DNA of 64,000 nucleotides from Simmondsia chinensis (GCA_018398585.1 JAGTTD010000013.1:8218492-8282491), one strand, 5' to 3'. Counted from the first letter of the stretch, positions 32,978 through 43,656 are shown. Translations and numbers: made by a program. The notes: a model not told the origin generated them from the letters alone.

Positions 32978-34203
32978 GTGCCCTTGTCGCTTCGCAAGAG
33001 CAAGGGCCCGGAGGTACGAGCATGGGTTCTATGCGCGTCCTGGGGGCCATGTCCCAGGGGGTGCGTGGGGCTGCAGGGAGCCAAAGGCACGTACAGGCAC
33101 GGGCCCAGACCCAGATGCAGATGTAGACACGGGTGTTGGGCACTGCGCATGCCGAGGCGCAGGTCTGGGCGCCTGTCCAGACCCAGGTCAAGACCCAGAC
33201 GTAGACGCCAGGCGCTATGCATGTCCAAGCGCAAGCCCGGGCACCTGTCCAGGCCCAGACACAAGCACGCAGGGGTGTGACAGACCCAGCAGTGGGTGCA
33301 CGTACCAAGGGGCTGATGTATGTCAAGGCCCAAGTGAACGGTACTGAGACAAAGGCATTGGTGGACACAGGTGTTAGTCTCAACTTTGTGTCAGAACATG
33401 AGGCGAGGCGGCTCAGACTGGACTATGTCAAGGAGTTGGGTTGGATGAAAACTGTGAACACTTCATCCAAGCCCATTCTTAGGGTTGCTAAGAGAGTGCC
33501 CATCCAGTTGGGAGATTGGAGTGGCACACTTGACTTGACCGTGGTTACGATGGATGACTTCAAGGTAGTGTTGGGGATGGAATTCTTTGACACCATGAAG
33601 CCCTTATCATTTCCGAAGGAGAACGTCATGGAGATAACTTATGACCAGGAGACTTTTGCTGTGCCCCTACTACGTGAGAAAGTAGAGGCAAAACTTCTCT
33701 CGACCGTTCAGTTCAAGAAGGGAATCCGAAAGAAGCAGGTTACTTATATTGCTACGTTGGTAGAAGATAAGGAGCCCGATTCTATGGAAGTGCCCGTGGA
33801 AGTGAAAGGAGTTCTTGATGCCTTTCAAGATGTCATGCCACTAGAGTTGCCTAGACACCTACCTCCAAGGAGGGAGGTGGACCACAGGATCGAGTTAGAG
33901 CCGGGGGCAAGGCCTCCAACCATGGGGCCCTACCGTATGGCTCCACCTAAATTGGAGGAGTTGAGGAAGCAGTTGAAGGAGCTCTTAGATGCAGGGTTCA
34001 TTAGGCCCTCTAAGGCCCCGTATGGTGCACCGGTTTTGTTCCAAAAGGAACAAGACAGGTCACTTCGCATGTGTATAGACTACCGAGCCTTGAACAAGGT
34101 CACGGTAAAGAACAAGTATCCTATTCCGCTCGTGGCAGACTTGTTTGGTCGGTTGGGGAAGGCACGGTACTTTTCCAAGCTTAATTTGAGGTCCGGGTAC
34201 TAG
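32978..34203 (+). pseudogene. element C linker, protease and N-terminal RT
   Basis: A Gln/Ala/Thr-rich degenerate repeat linker (33080-33290, two stops) precedes an aspartic protease with active site Val-Asp-Thr-Gly at 33361-33372. RT begins around 33880 (hallmarks [30 protein letters not shown] and [11 protein letters not shown]). It stops at TAG 34201-34203, after SGY, where Trp or Tyr is expected, followed closely by a one-base loss near 34210. Confidence 0.9.
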
Positions 34204-34210
34204 CAGGTCC

Positions 34211-35165
34211 GATAGCCGAAGGTGACGAGCCGAAGACAACTTGTGTGACCCAATATGGTGCATATGAGTTCTTGGTGATGCCATTTGGATTGACAAATGC
34301 ACCAGCCACGTTTTGCACACTTATGAATGAGATCTTCAAGCCCTTCTTGGACAAATTTGTTGTAGTATACCTCGACGACATCATGGTGTACAGTGAGTCC
34401 TTAGAAGAACATGTGGAGCACTTGAAGCAGGTGTTCCAAACCTTGAAAGGGAACGAGCTTTATGTCAAACAAGAGAAATGCTCGTTTGCCCAGGAGGAAG
34501 TGTTGTTCCTTGGCCATCGTATAGGCCAAGGGGTGATCCGCATGGACTAAGCCAAGGTTCGCGCAATTGAGGAGTGGGAAGAGCCCAAGGGAGTTAGTGA
34601 GCTACAGTCATTCCTAGGCCTAATGAACTACTACCGACTGTTTATTCTCGAATATTCGGCTAGGACCACGCCCCTAACCAACTTGTTGAAGAAGAAGCAA
34701 CCGTGGCTTTGGGATGATGAATGCCATGCCGCTTTTAAGAGTTTGAAGCGGGCTGTCATAGAGGAGCCCGTCCTTCGTCTGCCCAACTTTGGGCAGCCCT
34801 TTGAAGTGCATACCGATGCCTCAGACTTTCCCATTGGAGGAGTGTTGATGCAAGAGAAACATCCAGTTGCTTTCAAGTCACATAAGCTCAATGACATCGA
34901 GCGTCGCTATGCCACACATGACAAGGAGATGACCGCCATTATTCATTGCTTGAGAGTATGGTGCCATTATTTTCTTGGGAGTAGGTTCGTTGTCAAGACT
35001 GACAATGTGGCAACGAGCTATTTCCAAAATCAGAAGAAGTTGAGTCCGAAGCAAGCGAGATGGCAAGACTTCCTTGCCGAATTTGACTATGCCTTAGAGT
35101 ACAAACTGGGAACTGCAAAAGTTGTGCTGATGCACTTAGCCGCAAAACGAGCCCTGCTAGTGTGA
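34211..35165 (+). pseudogene. element C C-terminal RT and RNase H
   Basis: The frame resumes with TQYGAYEFLVMPFGLTNAPA, then the RT catalytic Tyr-Leu-Asp-Asp at 34368-34379. A TAA at 34548-34550 replaces an expected coding triplet. RNase H starts near 34790 (EVHTDASDFPIGGVL, then RRYATHDKEM and KTDN). A one-base loss near 35128 throws the end out of frame just before the ADALSRK motif. Confidence 0.9.
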
Positions 35166-36628
35166 GCATGGTTCAAGGAGACATCTTGGACAAGGTCCGA
35201 GAAGGCCTGGCACATGATCCGTTTGCACAACACTTGTTGAAGCTCGCTACGGAAGGAAAGACACTCAGATTTTGGGCTGACAGTGGGCTGTTGTTTACTG
35301 TTGGGAATCGGGTCTTTGCTCCGAAGTGGGAAAACTTGAGGCGTGAGCTTATGAAGGAGTGTCATGACTCCAAATGGGTCAGGCATCCAGGAATTGAGAG
35401 GACCGTGGCATTGACAGAGGCAGCGTACTACTGGCCGCATATGAGGGATGGCGTGGAAGCCTTTGTCAAGACATGTCTCGTGTGCCAGCAAGACAAGGTT
35501 GAGCACAAGACCCCTGCCGGTTTGCTTAAGCCTCTGCCCGTACCGAATCAGCCATGGAAAAGTGTTTCCATGGACTTTATCTCCGCCTTACCGAGATCAG
35601 AAGGTTGTGGATCAATCATGGTTGTGGTTGATCGACTCTCTAAATATGGGACGTTCGTTCCTGCGCCCAAGGACTGCCCCGCAACCGAAGCTGCGTGGTT
35701 GTTCCTCAAGCATGTTGTTAAGTATTGGGGGCTACCGCGAAGAATTATCAATGATCGAGATCCGAGATTCACGGGTAAGTTCTGGGCCGAACTGTTCAAA
35801 TTGATGGGATCAAACCTCCACTGCTCTACAAGCTTTCATCCACAAACTGATGGGCAAACCGAACGGGTGAACGCTTTGCTTGAGTTATACTTGAGACATT
35901 ATGTGGGGGCCAACCACCGAGATTGGGCAACGTTGATTGACATTGCCCAGCTTTCATACAACCTTCATAAGAGCGAGTCAACGGGCCATAGTCCTTTCAA
36001 GCTTGTCATGGGACAACAGTCCTTGACTCCGCAAGCTGTAGCTACCGGGTACACGGGGTGCAGCTTCGCAGCATACCGGGCCGCAAAGGGTTGGAACGAG
36101 AGATTAGACATTGCCAAGGCCCATCTCGACAAGGCAACACACAAGATGAAAAAGTGGGCTGACAAGAAGAGAAGGTTCTTAGAGTTCCAGATTGAAGACT
36201 TGGTGATGGTGAAGCTATTACCGCAGCAATTCAAGACCCTCCACAATGTGCATAAGGGTTTGATCCATAGATACGAGGGACCTTACCCAATTCTCGTTAA
36301 AGCTGGGAAAGAGTCCTATCGTGATGAACTACCGCCCAAGATGAAGATTCACCCAGTTTTCCATGTAAGCATGCTGAAACCGTACCACAAGGATGATGAA
36401 GATCCAAGTCGAAGTGAGTCAGATCGAGTGCCTACAGCCGTGATCACTTCCTTTGACAAAGAAGCAGCGGAGATCCTTGTTGACTGGATCGTGGGACGAA
36501 GAGGAGTGCCCAAGTATACCGAGTACTTGGTTCGTTGGAAAGATCTTCCAGAAAATGAAGCTACATGGGAAAAGGAGGAGGACTTATGGCAATTCAAAAA
36601 GATGATCGAGACATTCAAGACTACCTAG
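35129..36628 (+). CDS. element C integrase with chromodomain, frame open
   Basis: The frame from the first Met at 35162 gives 488 residues with no stop. An HHCC zinc-binding region (His68, His75, Cys105, Cys108) is followed by the core with Asp138, Asp198 and Glu234; the D-35-E spacing is exact. The C-terminus, from about residue 430, is a chromodomain (EILVDWIVGRRGVPKYTEYL, then VRWKDLPENEATWE), which in chromoviruses targets insertion through histone marks. It is the best-preserved part of the element but depends on an upstream polyprotein that is broken. Confidence 0.9.
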   Translation, partial: DALSRKTSPASVSMVQGDILDKVREGLAHDPFAQHLLKLATEGKTLRFWADSGLLFTVGNRVFAPKWENLRRELMKECHDSKWVRHPGIERTVALTEAAYYWPHMRDGVEAFVKTCLVCQQDKVEHKTPAGLLKPLPVPNQPWKSVSMDFISALPRSEGCGSIMVVVDRLSKYGTFVPAPKDCPATEAAWLFLKHVVKYWGLPRRIINDRDPRFTGKFWAELFKLMGSNLHCSTSFHPQTDGQTERVNALLELYLRHYVGANHRDWATLIDIAQLSYNLHKSESTGHSPFKLVMGQQSLTPQAVATGYTGCSFAAYRAAKGWNERLDIAKAHLDKATHKMKKWADKKRRFLEFQIEDLVMVKLLPQQFKTLHNVHKGLIHRYEGPYPILVKAGKESYRDELPPKMKIHPVFHVSMLKPYHKDDEDPSRSESDRVPTAVITSFDKEAAEILVDWIVGRRGVPKYTEYLVRWKDLPENEATWEKEEDLWQFKKMIETFKTT

Positions 36629-36652
36629 CATTGACGAGGACATCAACGACTT

Positions 36653-36665
36653 AGGTTGGGGAGAG
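36653..36665 (+). promoter_or_regulatory. element C polypurine tract
   Basis: AGGTTGGGGAGAG immediately before the TG of the 3' LTR. Confidence 0.8.
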
Positions 36666-37393
36666 TGTCACCCACCGCCAATACATAGTACTTTTTATTT
36701 TTGATGATGTACTAGAAGGCCCTAGAATATACTAGGCCCTCCTTATTTTTACGTAGATGCGTGTATGTAATGAAGGGGTGTGTGGCTTGACACATTGGGA
36801 CGCGTCCCTGGGCCCTTGACAAGGTCCGGGTGTGCGCCTTGACAGTGTCGGGTCGCGTCCCTAGGCCCTTGACATGGACCGGGCGCGGCACTTGACACGG
36901 GCGCCCATGCCCCTTCCCAAAGGTCACGATCCTGACTTGAGGAGACGTGTCCCATGGACCTTTGACACGGTCCTTGCACATGGTCAGCCCCAAGGGGGAG
37001 TGTCCCAAATTTGCTCATTTAATGTTCATGTACTTAGCCTAAATTCATGTATATATTTAGTAGACATGTCCCTAAGCCATGAGCCGTGTCCCTAGGGAAT
37101 TCCACACGGTTCATGCATATTGTAAGCCTCTTTTGAGTATATATAATAAAGTGATGGAAATTGCCACGGGTGTAAAAACTCACCCAAATTAATCCAAACT
37201 CTCTTCTCTCTTTAACGTGTGAATCTTCTATACCTGTGTCCCTAATTTTGTTGTTCCTTTAACACTTTGTTGCCTTAATTCCGCATATACACAGCCTTCG
37301 GGTTATCAGGGAGCCTGACTTGACGAGGTATTTTCAGAGTGAAGTTAAATGGCGCACAGGCTTGACAATGGTGTCAAAAACTATCCCGTGAGA
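36666..37393 (+). repeat. element C 3' LTR
   Basis: TGTCACCCACC...CCCGTGAGA, collinear with the 5' LTR with scattered substitutions; the terminal CA has become GA. Confidence 0.95.
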
Positions 37394-37664
37394 AAACGCC
37401 CATTGAGACCCAAGTGCCCTACACAGAGATGCAAGCAACGTTATAAACACGTTGACAGGCACAACAAATACCAAGAGAACACATATAATCTCCCCTAAAT
37501 GTTAAGCAGTTCTAAACAAGCCTCTTCAGTGAGAATGCACAGAGTTCCAAGCACCGCATCACATATGTGGTCACAGGAATAACTGGCAGCAGACAATGCA
37601 CTTGAAAGCTTACGTGCTTGCAACCCCACGGTGCTGAATAGTAGTTATAAACTCTCCACTTAAC

Positions 37665-38379
37665 CTGCAGTAGCAATGCATTCATATGTAAATCAACACA
37701 AGTAAATAATGCATGGTAATGCCAGCTGTTAAACTCCTACTCCTTCCTCTTTTCCAACACATGATAATTTTTGTTATTGTCAGTGCACTTATTATTAAAG
37801 TTAAAAACTCGAATGCTATGATAATAACACAAGTTCCCTTAAATTTAACACCACTCCAAATAATTTTTGTTATTGTCAGTGCACTTTTCTGCTGTACTTG
37901 ATCAATTGAGTATCTTTCCTTAAAAGGGATTAGAGCCCTCACATTGGAGGACATCATCAAAAACTCGTCAGTTTAGCAAATTTCAAATTCAGAATTATGG
38001 TGATAAATTCAGCTAACTGTCAATTCCCTCAATTCTCGATAGATAACCTTCGGCTTCATATGCAAATCCTCTTCTTTCCTAGTCTAGTAACTTTCTCTAC
38101 TAGCAAATGGAACTAGTCATACAATTAGCACACATGACGGTACCAAACCACATATAAACCATAAGAGATTAAATAGCACTATTTAGCCTCACTACAAAAA
38201 AACCAATATTTTGAAGCGTATCATATTGATAACAAGTAAATAGAAGCTAATAAAGAAAGAAAGCTAAAAAAAAGGGTGATACCGGCTTCAGTACTTTAAT
38301 TTTATAAGAAATGGTGAAGAATAAAACAGAAGAAAGGATGTAATAAGGGGACAATGTTGAAAAATATTATATGAATGTT
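37665..38379. other. non-coding, upstream side of the malate dehydrogenase fragment
   Basis: No further malate dehydrogenase exon is visible. TAATTTTTGTTATTGTCAGT is repeated at about 37766 and 37860, a 94-bp local duplication. Confidence 0.55.
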
Positions 38380-39422
38380 AAATTTGAACCAATTAACTAT
38401 TTTGGTAAATTGAACCTATTAACAACTCAGTATAGATTAATGATCACCAAAAAAATTCTTAATATAGATTGCTTACTTTCGACAAGGGTCATGATTGTAG
38501 AAATGCAAACAAAAAATTCGACCTTGTGATGTCATAACTCTAGTAAATCAAGACAAGCGTTTCTCCATTAAAGGATATTCAACAACCTGTTTTAACTTTT
38601 TTTTTTTTATTTTTTAGCCAAGAGTCTTACATCATGGATCAACGAATTTGAGACTCCTCCCTCTAATTCTAGCTCACAAAGTGGGACATCTAAAGGCCCC
38701 TCAACATCTAAGCATCATTCTCCATGCTCCACCCACTTGAAGAATCCATATTAACGCAACATTCATGCATATCTGTGAAGAAATAAGACAAGCTTTGCAT
38801 ATAATAGATATAGCATTTATTCACCTATCTAATCCACAAGAGGATTTTCACTTCCAGCGTAGAACTGTTCTTATGCAACATGTGGTGAATGAGCACATGT
38901 TACCACTATGAGCACCACTAATAACTCTCTCTTCACCTATGCATGCCCTCAACAGATGCAAAAAAAGAGCTCAAACAAAAAAAATGAGATGCAACCTAAA
39001 TAGACCTTACTTATAAATATATATAACCTGGGCTAAAAAAATAAGAGCCTACAGAGAACTTGCACTCATCACTGATACAAGCCTACAATAGTTAGGAGTT
39101 AATAAACATGGATTCTCTAGTCAATAATTTACAGTAGATTATGTAATATAGAAGAAGTTGTTGAGGACAACACAACATAGAGAACATTAATGTTGTCGCG
39201 GTTCTAAAACAACTTGTTGTAGATCAGTAGAGAATCCATAACTGGAAATAATGCACATTCAAAGAGTTGGGAGGCGATCGAACACTAAGAACATTACCAG
39301 TCATAAATGAAGAAAGTTGTATGAATAGACAAATCAAGTTACAAAACAAATGTTGATATCAAGTCCACTCCATCATGTTGATCTGATCATTAACTATTTT
39401 ACAAGCTTTCTCCTCATAAATC

Positions 39423-40894
39423 CTATGAAAAAAGAAGTCGACCATCAAGTTCTCCGAGTTTGATGCCCTCTCTTGACACTTTGAGATGTTTACCGGAGAA
39501 TTGAATCTCACAAGCTGGTGAACTTCTTGAGCACTTAAATAATTCCTCGGAGAATTCCAATTCCTTGAAGATTGCTGCTCCCTTTTCCTCAAAATACGAA
39601 CATACAGTTACTTTAAGTAGCTCCAAGACCATTGCTTTTTTCAGAATGTACTTTATCAGCTTCAAATCATTTTCGCTACCTTTAAGGCCCCATATATTTA
39701 TCGTTTTTAATTGTGATGACAAACCCATGAGTACATTATTTGGGGTGCACCAGTCTCTGAAAATTCACGATCACCATATTTAAAACCACGCAGGAAAAGA
39801 TATGCTAAATTAGGTCAGCTTTGGAGAAAATAAAATAATATTTTCCAACACTTAGTGCTGTCTAAGTCAAGGCTAATCAGGTTACGAAACATAGGTTAAA
39901 TTCCATCACGTATGTAATAGAAAGCACTTGCCATCCCAAGAGTTAATCGTAGAGACCTAGCACCGGCAACCATTACAACTAGCTCCAATATATGGTTTTT
40001 GTCCTTTGTTGAAAGCTTGTCAAAAATGTGCACATCTACATTGACATGGTCCAATGAGGTTGGATTTTTTGCAAAGGAATACATAGAGAGACTAGTTTCA
40101 GAGATCTTTAAATATTCAAGATTGGGAGCATCAATTGTGACTTTGGCCCATCTAGCAGAAAAATCCAAAATCACCCTTTTCAACTTTGGTGCTGATATGA
40201 CAACTGGCACGTCATAAGGATTCACATAATTTACCCTTAGCTCTAAATCCTCAAGCAAAGGGCAAGAAGGAATCAGCCTCCGGATCAATTCGCCATGACA
40301 ATAACCTAGCTCCATATGCAGCAACTTCAAACAAGGAAGAACAATTTCCTTGGGAAATTCGCAATCAAAACGGTCAGATAAATTGAGGGTTAGAAGCGAC
40401 TTCATCGTGAAAACACATAGTGGCATCCATGGCCTAAGAACGACACATTTCAAACAGATATCCATACTGTGCACAACGCGACCACAATATTGACTAATCA
40501 ATGACTCCAACAGCGCGCAGCAGCCTCGCCAATATCGGGAATGAGCCACGCAATTTTCATGATTGTAAGCATCATACAGATAATCAGTGTCAACGAAAAT
40601 TTTGAATTTACAAGTGTAAGGGGAGACGAGCTGACGGAGAACGTCATCGATAATGGTGAAGAATCCATAGACATCGTTGCTGAGCGGCTCTCGCGGAGAG
40701 AATTCGAACCGAAGGTCGGTCATTGTAGTCCAGAGATGGCGCCACCGCAGGGAAAGGGCGCTGGTGAAGATGGCCACTTTGAGAGGAAGGAGAGAGAGGA
40801 TGCTGGAAAGGATGGAATCGGGAAGTGAACTGAGGCGATCAATGGAGATTTCCATGGTTGAATTGCATTGGTGTTTGGATTTGGGGTCTTCCAT
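39423..40894 (-). pseudogene. F-box/FBD pseudogene, inverted copy
   Basis: The N-terminal 332 codons (40894-39896) parallel the intact gene: same first residues MEDP, F-box (LPDSILSSILSLL, SLRWRHLW), and the same leucine-rich segments, minus about 14 residues near the LYDYMEEGIP stretch. Translation ends at a TAA after IRDGI, where the intact gene reads through. Beyond that a frameshift separates an FBD-containing remainder (39728-39423, with SSQLKTINIWGLKG and IKYILKKAMVLE). A truncated F-box protein without FBD could still be made in principle. No introns, as in copy 1. Confidence 0.85.
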
Positions 40895-40901
40895 GAGGGA
40901 A

Positions 40902-40920
40902 TTAGGGTTAGGGTTAGGGT
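40902..40920 (-). promoter_or_regulatory. telo-box-like repeat upstream of the F-box pseudogene
   Basis: Three TTAGGG units on plus, ACCCTAACCCTAACCCTAA on the coding strand, 8-26 bp from the ATG. It is too short and too promoter-proximal to be a telomere relic. Confidence 0.5.
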
Positions 40921-41070
40921 CTATGTAGGGGAAACTGGGGATGATATTAATATGAACCCTAATATTGGATTCCTTTGAGGTTTTTATACGCTTTGGAAGA
41001 ACTGGAATTTCTATGAACGGCGGTGGTTAAATCCGAATTCGTCCTATTCATAATACGGTAAATTCTCTCA

Positions 41071-41645
41071 TATTAATTTTACATCGGGCCTTTTGGCCCG
41101 ACCCACGGAGCTGACAGACACATGAGATCCACTTATAAGCCTAAGTGGGGCTCCATCCTAAAACAAATTGGCAACAAGTGAAGTTATCCACTAGGCTTAT
41201 AAAATAATCTATTCTCTCTCATAACTCTGATGTGGAATTCTAATGACTAGGCTCACATGTGAAGTCTCAACACTCCCCCTCACATGTGAGTCTACAACAA
41301 ACGCAACACTCGCCTTCTCTGATCCACGTGGATCCAATATTCATTGGAGAGGCCCTCGATGCAACAAATTCAAATGCACCCATCTTTACGAGGACATGAT
41401 GTGACAAACAAGACATCGGGATCATCAACACGCTCTGATACCATATTAATTTTTCATCGGGCCTTTTGACCCAACCTACAGAGTTGATAGACACATGAGA
41501 TCCACTTATAAACGTAATTGGGGTTCCATCCTAAAACTAATTGGCAATAGGTGGAGTAACCCACTAGGCTTATAAAGTGATCTCTTCTCTCTCACAACTC
41601 TGAAGTGGAATTCTAGTGACTAGGCTCCTATGTGAAGTCTCAACA
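41071..41645 (-). mobile_element. TRIM retrotransposon
   Basis: 575-bp element: 3' LTR 41071-41272, PPT 41273-41290 (GAGGGGGAG on minus), ~140-bp interior, PBS 41432-41443 (TGGTATCAGAGC on minus), 5' LTR 41444-41645. Target duplication TCTCA lies at 41066-41070 and 41646-41650. LTRs of ~202 bp start TGTTGAG and end TTAATA instead of CA. No coding capacity, as defines TRIMs; it must use enzymes of an autonomous element with an initiator-Met PBS. It sits about 180 bp upstream of the F-box pseudogene start and is absent from the other copy. Confidence 0.9.
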
Positions 41646-41650
41646 TCTCA

Positions 41651-42003
41651 TAAATAAAATCACTCATTAAATCTTCTTACTTTTAAAAAATTCTTACTTT
41701 GCCCTTAAATAATTTTTTTTAACTATTTTATCCCTCAAAATAAAATAGTTAAGTACTTGATTTTATTTTAAGTAAAATTTTATGTTTTGAGAAAAAATAA
41801 GAAATTTTTTTATATTTATAGAGAAAAGGGGGTTTTTTTTTTTAATCAGAAAGAAAAGGGGTTTCTATATTTATAAAAGTTATTATTTTAATTAATTATA
41901 TAGTAAAGATATTACAATATCAACAAAAATGTTATATTTTCTCTTATAATATTTTTATGAAAATTTTAAAAATATTTTTATCTTCTGAACTTATAATATT
42001 ATT
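41651..42003. other. AT-rich non-coding stretch
   Basis: Poly-T/poly-A-rich sequence with no gene or element that I can identify. Confidence 0.6.
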
Positions 42004-42022
42004 ACTATAATTAATTAAAATA

Positions 42023-42303
42023 TTAACTGAATTTATACATGCCATGCATGACATTTAGGCTCCACATGCTTCCTTGCATGCTCCTTATATGCTCCCTACA
42101 TGCTTTATACTTTCCCTTTATGCTCTTTATATAGGTCCTTTTCAACCTCACAACCCTACAACCCACAACTATCAGGCTGGGGTCCTAGGAAATAGTCTCT
42201 TGTCAAGGTCTCAGCCTGATGGGGTAAGGCTACATACATCCTACCCCCCCGACCCAGCACCAGCAGGAGCCGTTATGGCATTAGGCATGTTGTTGTTGTT
42301 GTG
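42023..42303 (+). mobile_element. Au-like SINE with long 5' extension
   Basis: The 3' part (from about 42175) has the GATGGGGTAAGGCTACATAC core, ACCCCCCCGACCC, and a 3' tail of TTG repeats, matching the plant Au-SINE theme. A perfect 19-bp duplication (ACTATAATTAATTAAAATA) flanks the insertion at 42004-42022 and 42304-42322, proving recent L1-type target-primed retroposition. The ~150 bp before the SINE core, with CATGCTCC/TATGCTCC repeats, lies inside the same duplication and so moved with it. Confidence 0.85.
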
Positions 42304-42351
42304 ACTATAATTAATTAAAATAATTATATTTTTTTAAAAAAATATATTAAA

Positions 42352-43067
42352 TTCTTTTTTTTTGGTAAATCAGTGTGAGAATATCAGATATGAAAGAATA
42401 TATGTACAAGTCTACGAGGGGCATACCACAAGCCAAGGCTTAAGGCCTACATTAAAGAATCAATCCAAAGAAAGAATCAAACATCGGTATCAAAGGCCAA
42501 CACGGCCAAACAATAAGAAAGCAAAGCACAAAATGCGAAACAAAGCTAATGCTCAATCCCTCAGTCTTGCAACAGCTATGAGTGACGATGGGCACCGTGA
42601 CGGCTGCGAACCAATCCTGTGATCTCATCAATGACAACTGCAGAAGGCCTGGACTGGGAGCGCTGAATCCTCAGATTACACTCGTACCAGAGAATGTGAA
42701 CCGTCGCAGAGAGACAAAGGCGGGCAAGGGTCTGATCCACCCCGCGACCACGGAGCCTGGTAACAGCCCACTGAACCAGCTCATGCCAAGGAAGCAAAGG
42801 CCAGGCAACAGAGGTGCGAGAAGACACCGTGGACCAGACAGTAGCAGAGAAGCTGCAGCTGAAGAAGAGATGAATGTGCGACTCATCATCCGTCCCACAC
42901 AGCACACAAGTAGCCCAAATATCCCGCACTCTATGCCTCAGCAGTCTGTCAGAAGTCCAAAGCCGCTCACAGAAGGCGAGCCAAAGGATGAAGGAATGTT
43001 GCGGTATATGAAGCTGGAACCAAAGGAGATGGTGGATGGAGTCCTCCTCCCTCATTTCTATTACAAA
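42352..43067 (-). mobile_element. LINE 3' fragment (zf-RVT region)
   Basis: The minus frame 43055-42576 begins mid-protein and contains LPQ-type plant LINE text ending in a zinc-binding reverse-transcriptase C-terminal motif (WATCVLCGTDDESHIHLFFSC). The element ends in a poly-A (poly-T on plus, 42355-42363). It is 5'-truncated, as usual for LINEs. The flanks have a weak, AT-rich imperfect duplication that I do not consider proof. Confidence 0.75.
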
Positions 43068-43360
43068 AAAAATAAAAATTTTCTAATTTTTGCCTAATAA
43101 TATAAAATTACCTTGTAAAAATATAATTAAACATTTAACCCTCTTACTTTTGTGGAGAAAAATGGTCAAAAAAAGTTGCATAAGATTAAGTGATAAATTT
43201 TTAATAATAATGTGAGGGGGTTTTGCTAATTTTTGAAGCAAAAGACATGAGAATTTTCTGTAATTTACCCTTTATGACATTTGGATATTAAAAATAAGTA
43301 GAAAATTATCAGTTGTTTAACTTGATTTTGATAGTATTATTTAGCTATCTTAGTATTTTA

Positions 43361-43391
<31 letters not shown>

Positions 43392-43656
43392 TATATATAC
43401 ACATATATATATTATTTGGAGATTAAAAAATTTATTAATTAAGTACACTTTTATCAGAATAAAATAGATTTTTAGTGAAAAATGTAAAACGGAACATGGC
43501 TGCCTCAGTATATAAGAATTTTTATTACAATTTTATTTTATTTTTTTTGCAAAAAATGCTGATACAATACAAGATTTTAGTAATAGATAGGTAGTTTATT
43601 TTAAAATAGCAATGTAATAAAATATTCGAAGCTTAGGATATATATATATTTAGAAT
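43068..43656. other. AT-rich stretch with (TA)n
   Basis: No gene. An interrupted (TA)n(CATA) microsatellite lies at about 43362-43412. Confidence 0.7.

Larger units (their letters stand above)
31076..37393 (+). mobile_element. element C: Ty3/gypsy chromovirus, disabled
   Basis: 6.3-kb element with paired LTRs, initiator-Met-type PBS, gag, protease, RT, RNase H, integrase and a C-terminal chromodomain in the usual order. The target duplication is TAAAC at 31071-31075 and A/TAAAC at 37393-37397 with one change. The host reading (the malate dehydrogenase exon needs GTTTA at this point) confirms the site. The coding region has nonsense codons and frameshifts, so the copy cannot express its polyprotein. 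The LTR pair looks only a few percent diverged by eye. The chromodomain places it among chromoviruses; the clade (Galadriel, Reina, Tekay or CRM) is not resolved. Confidence 0.95.
30196..37664 (-). pseudogene. malate dehydrogenase (NAD, cytosolic type) C-terminal pseudogene
   Basis: Three exons at the 3' end of a plant cytosolic-type malate dehydrogenase can be read on the minus strand. Exon X (about 37543-37664) encodes SGEFITTIQHRG and, after a few-base frameshifting loss, RKLSSALSAASYSCDHI. Exon Y encodes GTWVSMGV at 37418-37393 and then [18 protein letters not shown] at 31075-30985. The last exon (30290-30196) encodes [17 protein letters not shown] and ends LAYFCLS-stop. Splice signals remain (TGTAG|GGC, CAAG|GTAAG, CACAG|GA), and the exon Y/last-exon phase gives an intact Gln-Gly-Leu join. 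The gene is broken by the frameshift in exon X, loss of sequence before GTW, and chromovirus C inside exon Y. Upstream catalytic and NAD-binding exons are not found. Introns show a DNA-level copy, not a retrocopy. Confidence 0.85.
38380..40922 (-). repeat. inverted-duplication arm 2 (F-box locus)
   Basis: Collinear, in inverse orientation, with 14742-16952 plus 27325-27710. It preserves the pre-insertion site of element B (ATATGCAAAGCTTGTC on minus, about 38790-38805). It contains the F-box pseudogene and its 3' flank. Confidence 0.8.

Noticed and set aside
32787..33383. Long frames on both strands over the element C linker
   Set aside because: Shadows of the CAGGC/CAGAC repeat; the protease and zinc-knuckle frames are the coding ones.
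40902..40920. Telomeric relic
   Set aside because: Only three TTAGGG units, not the plant TTTAGGG array, placed right at the F-box 5' end and mirrored by a telo-box in the other copy.
42582..43097. Plus-strand 171-codon frame
   Set aside because: Antisense shadow of the LINE zf-RVT fragment on the minus strand.
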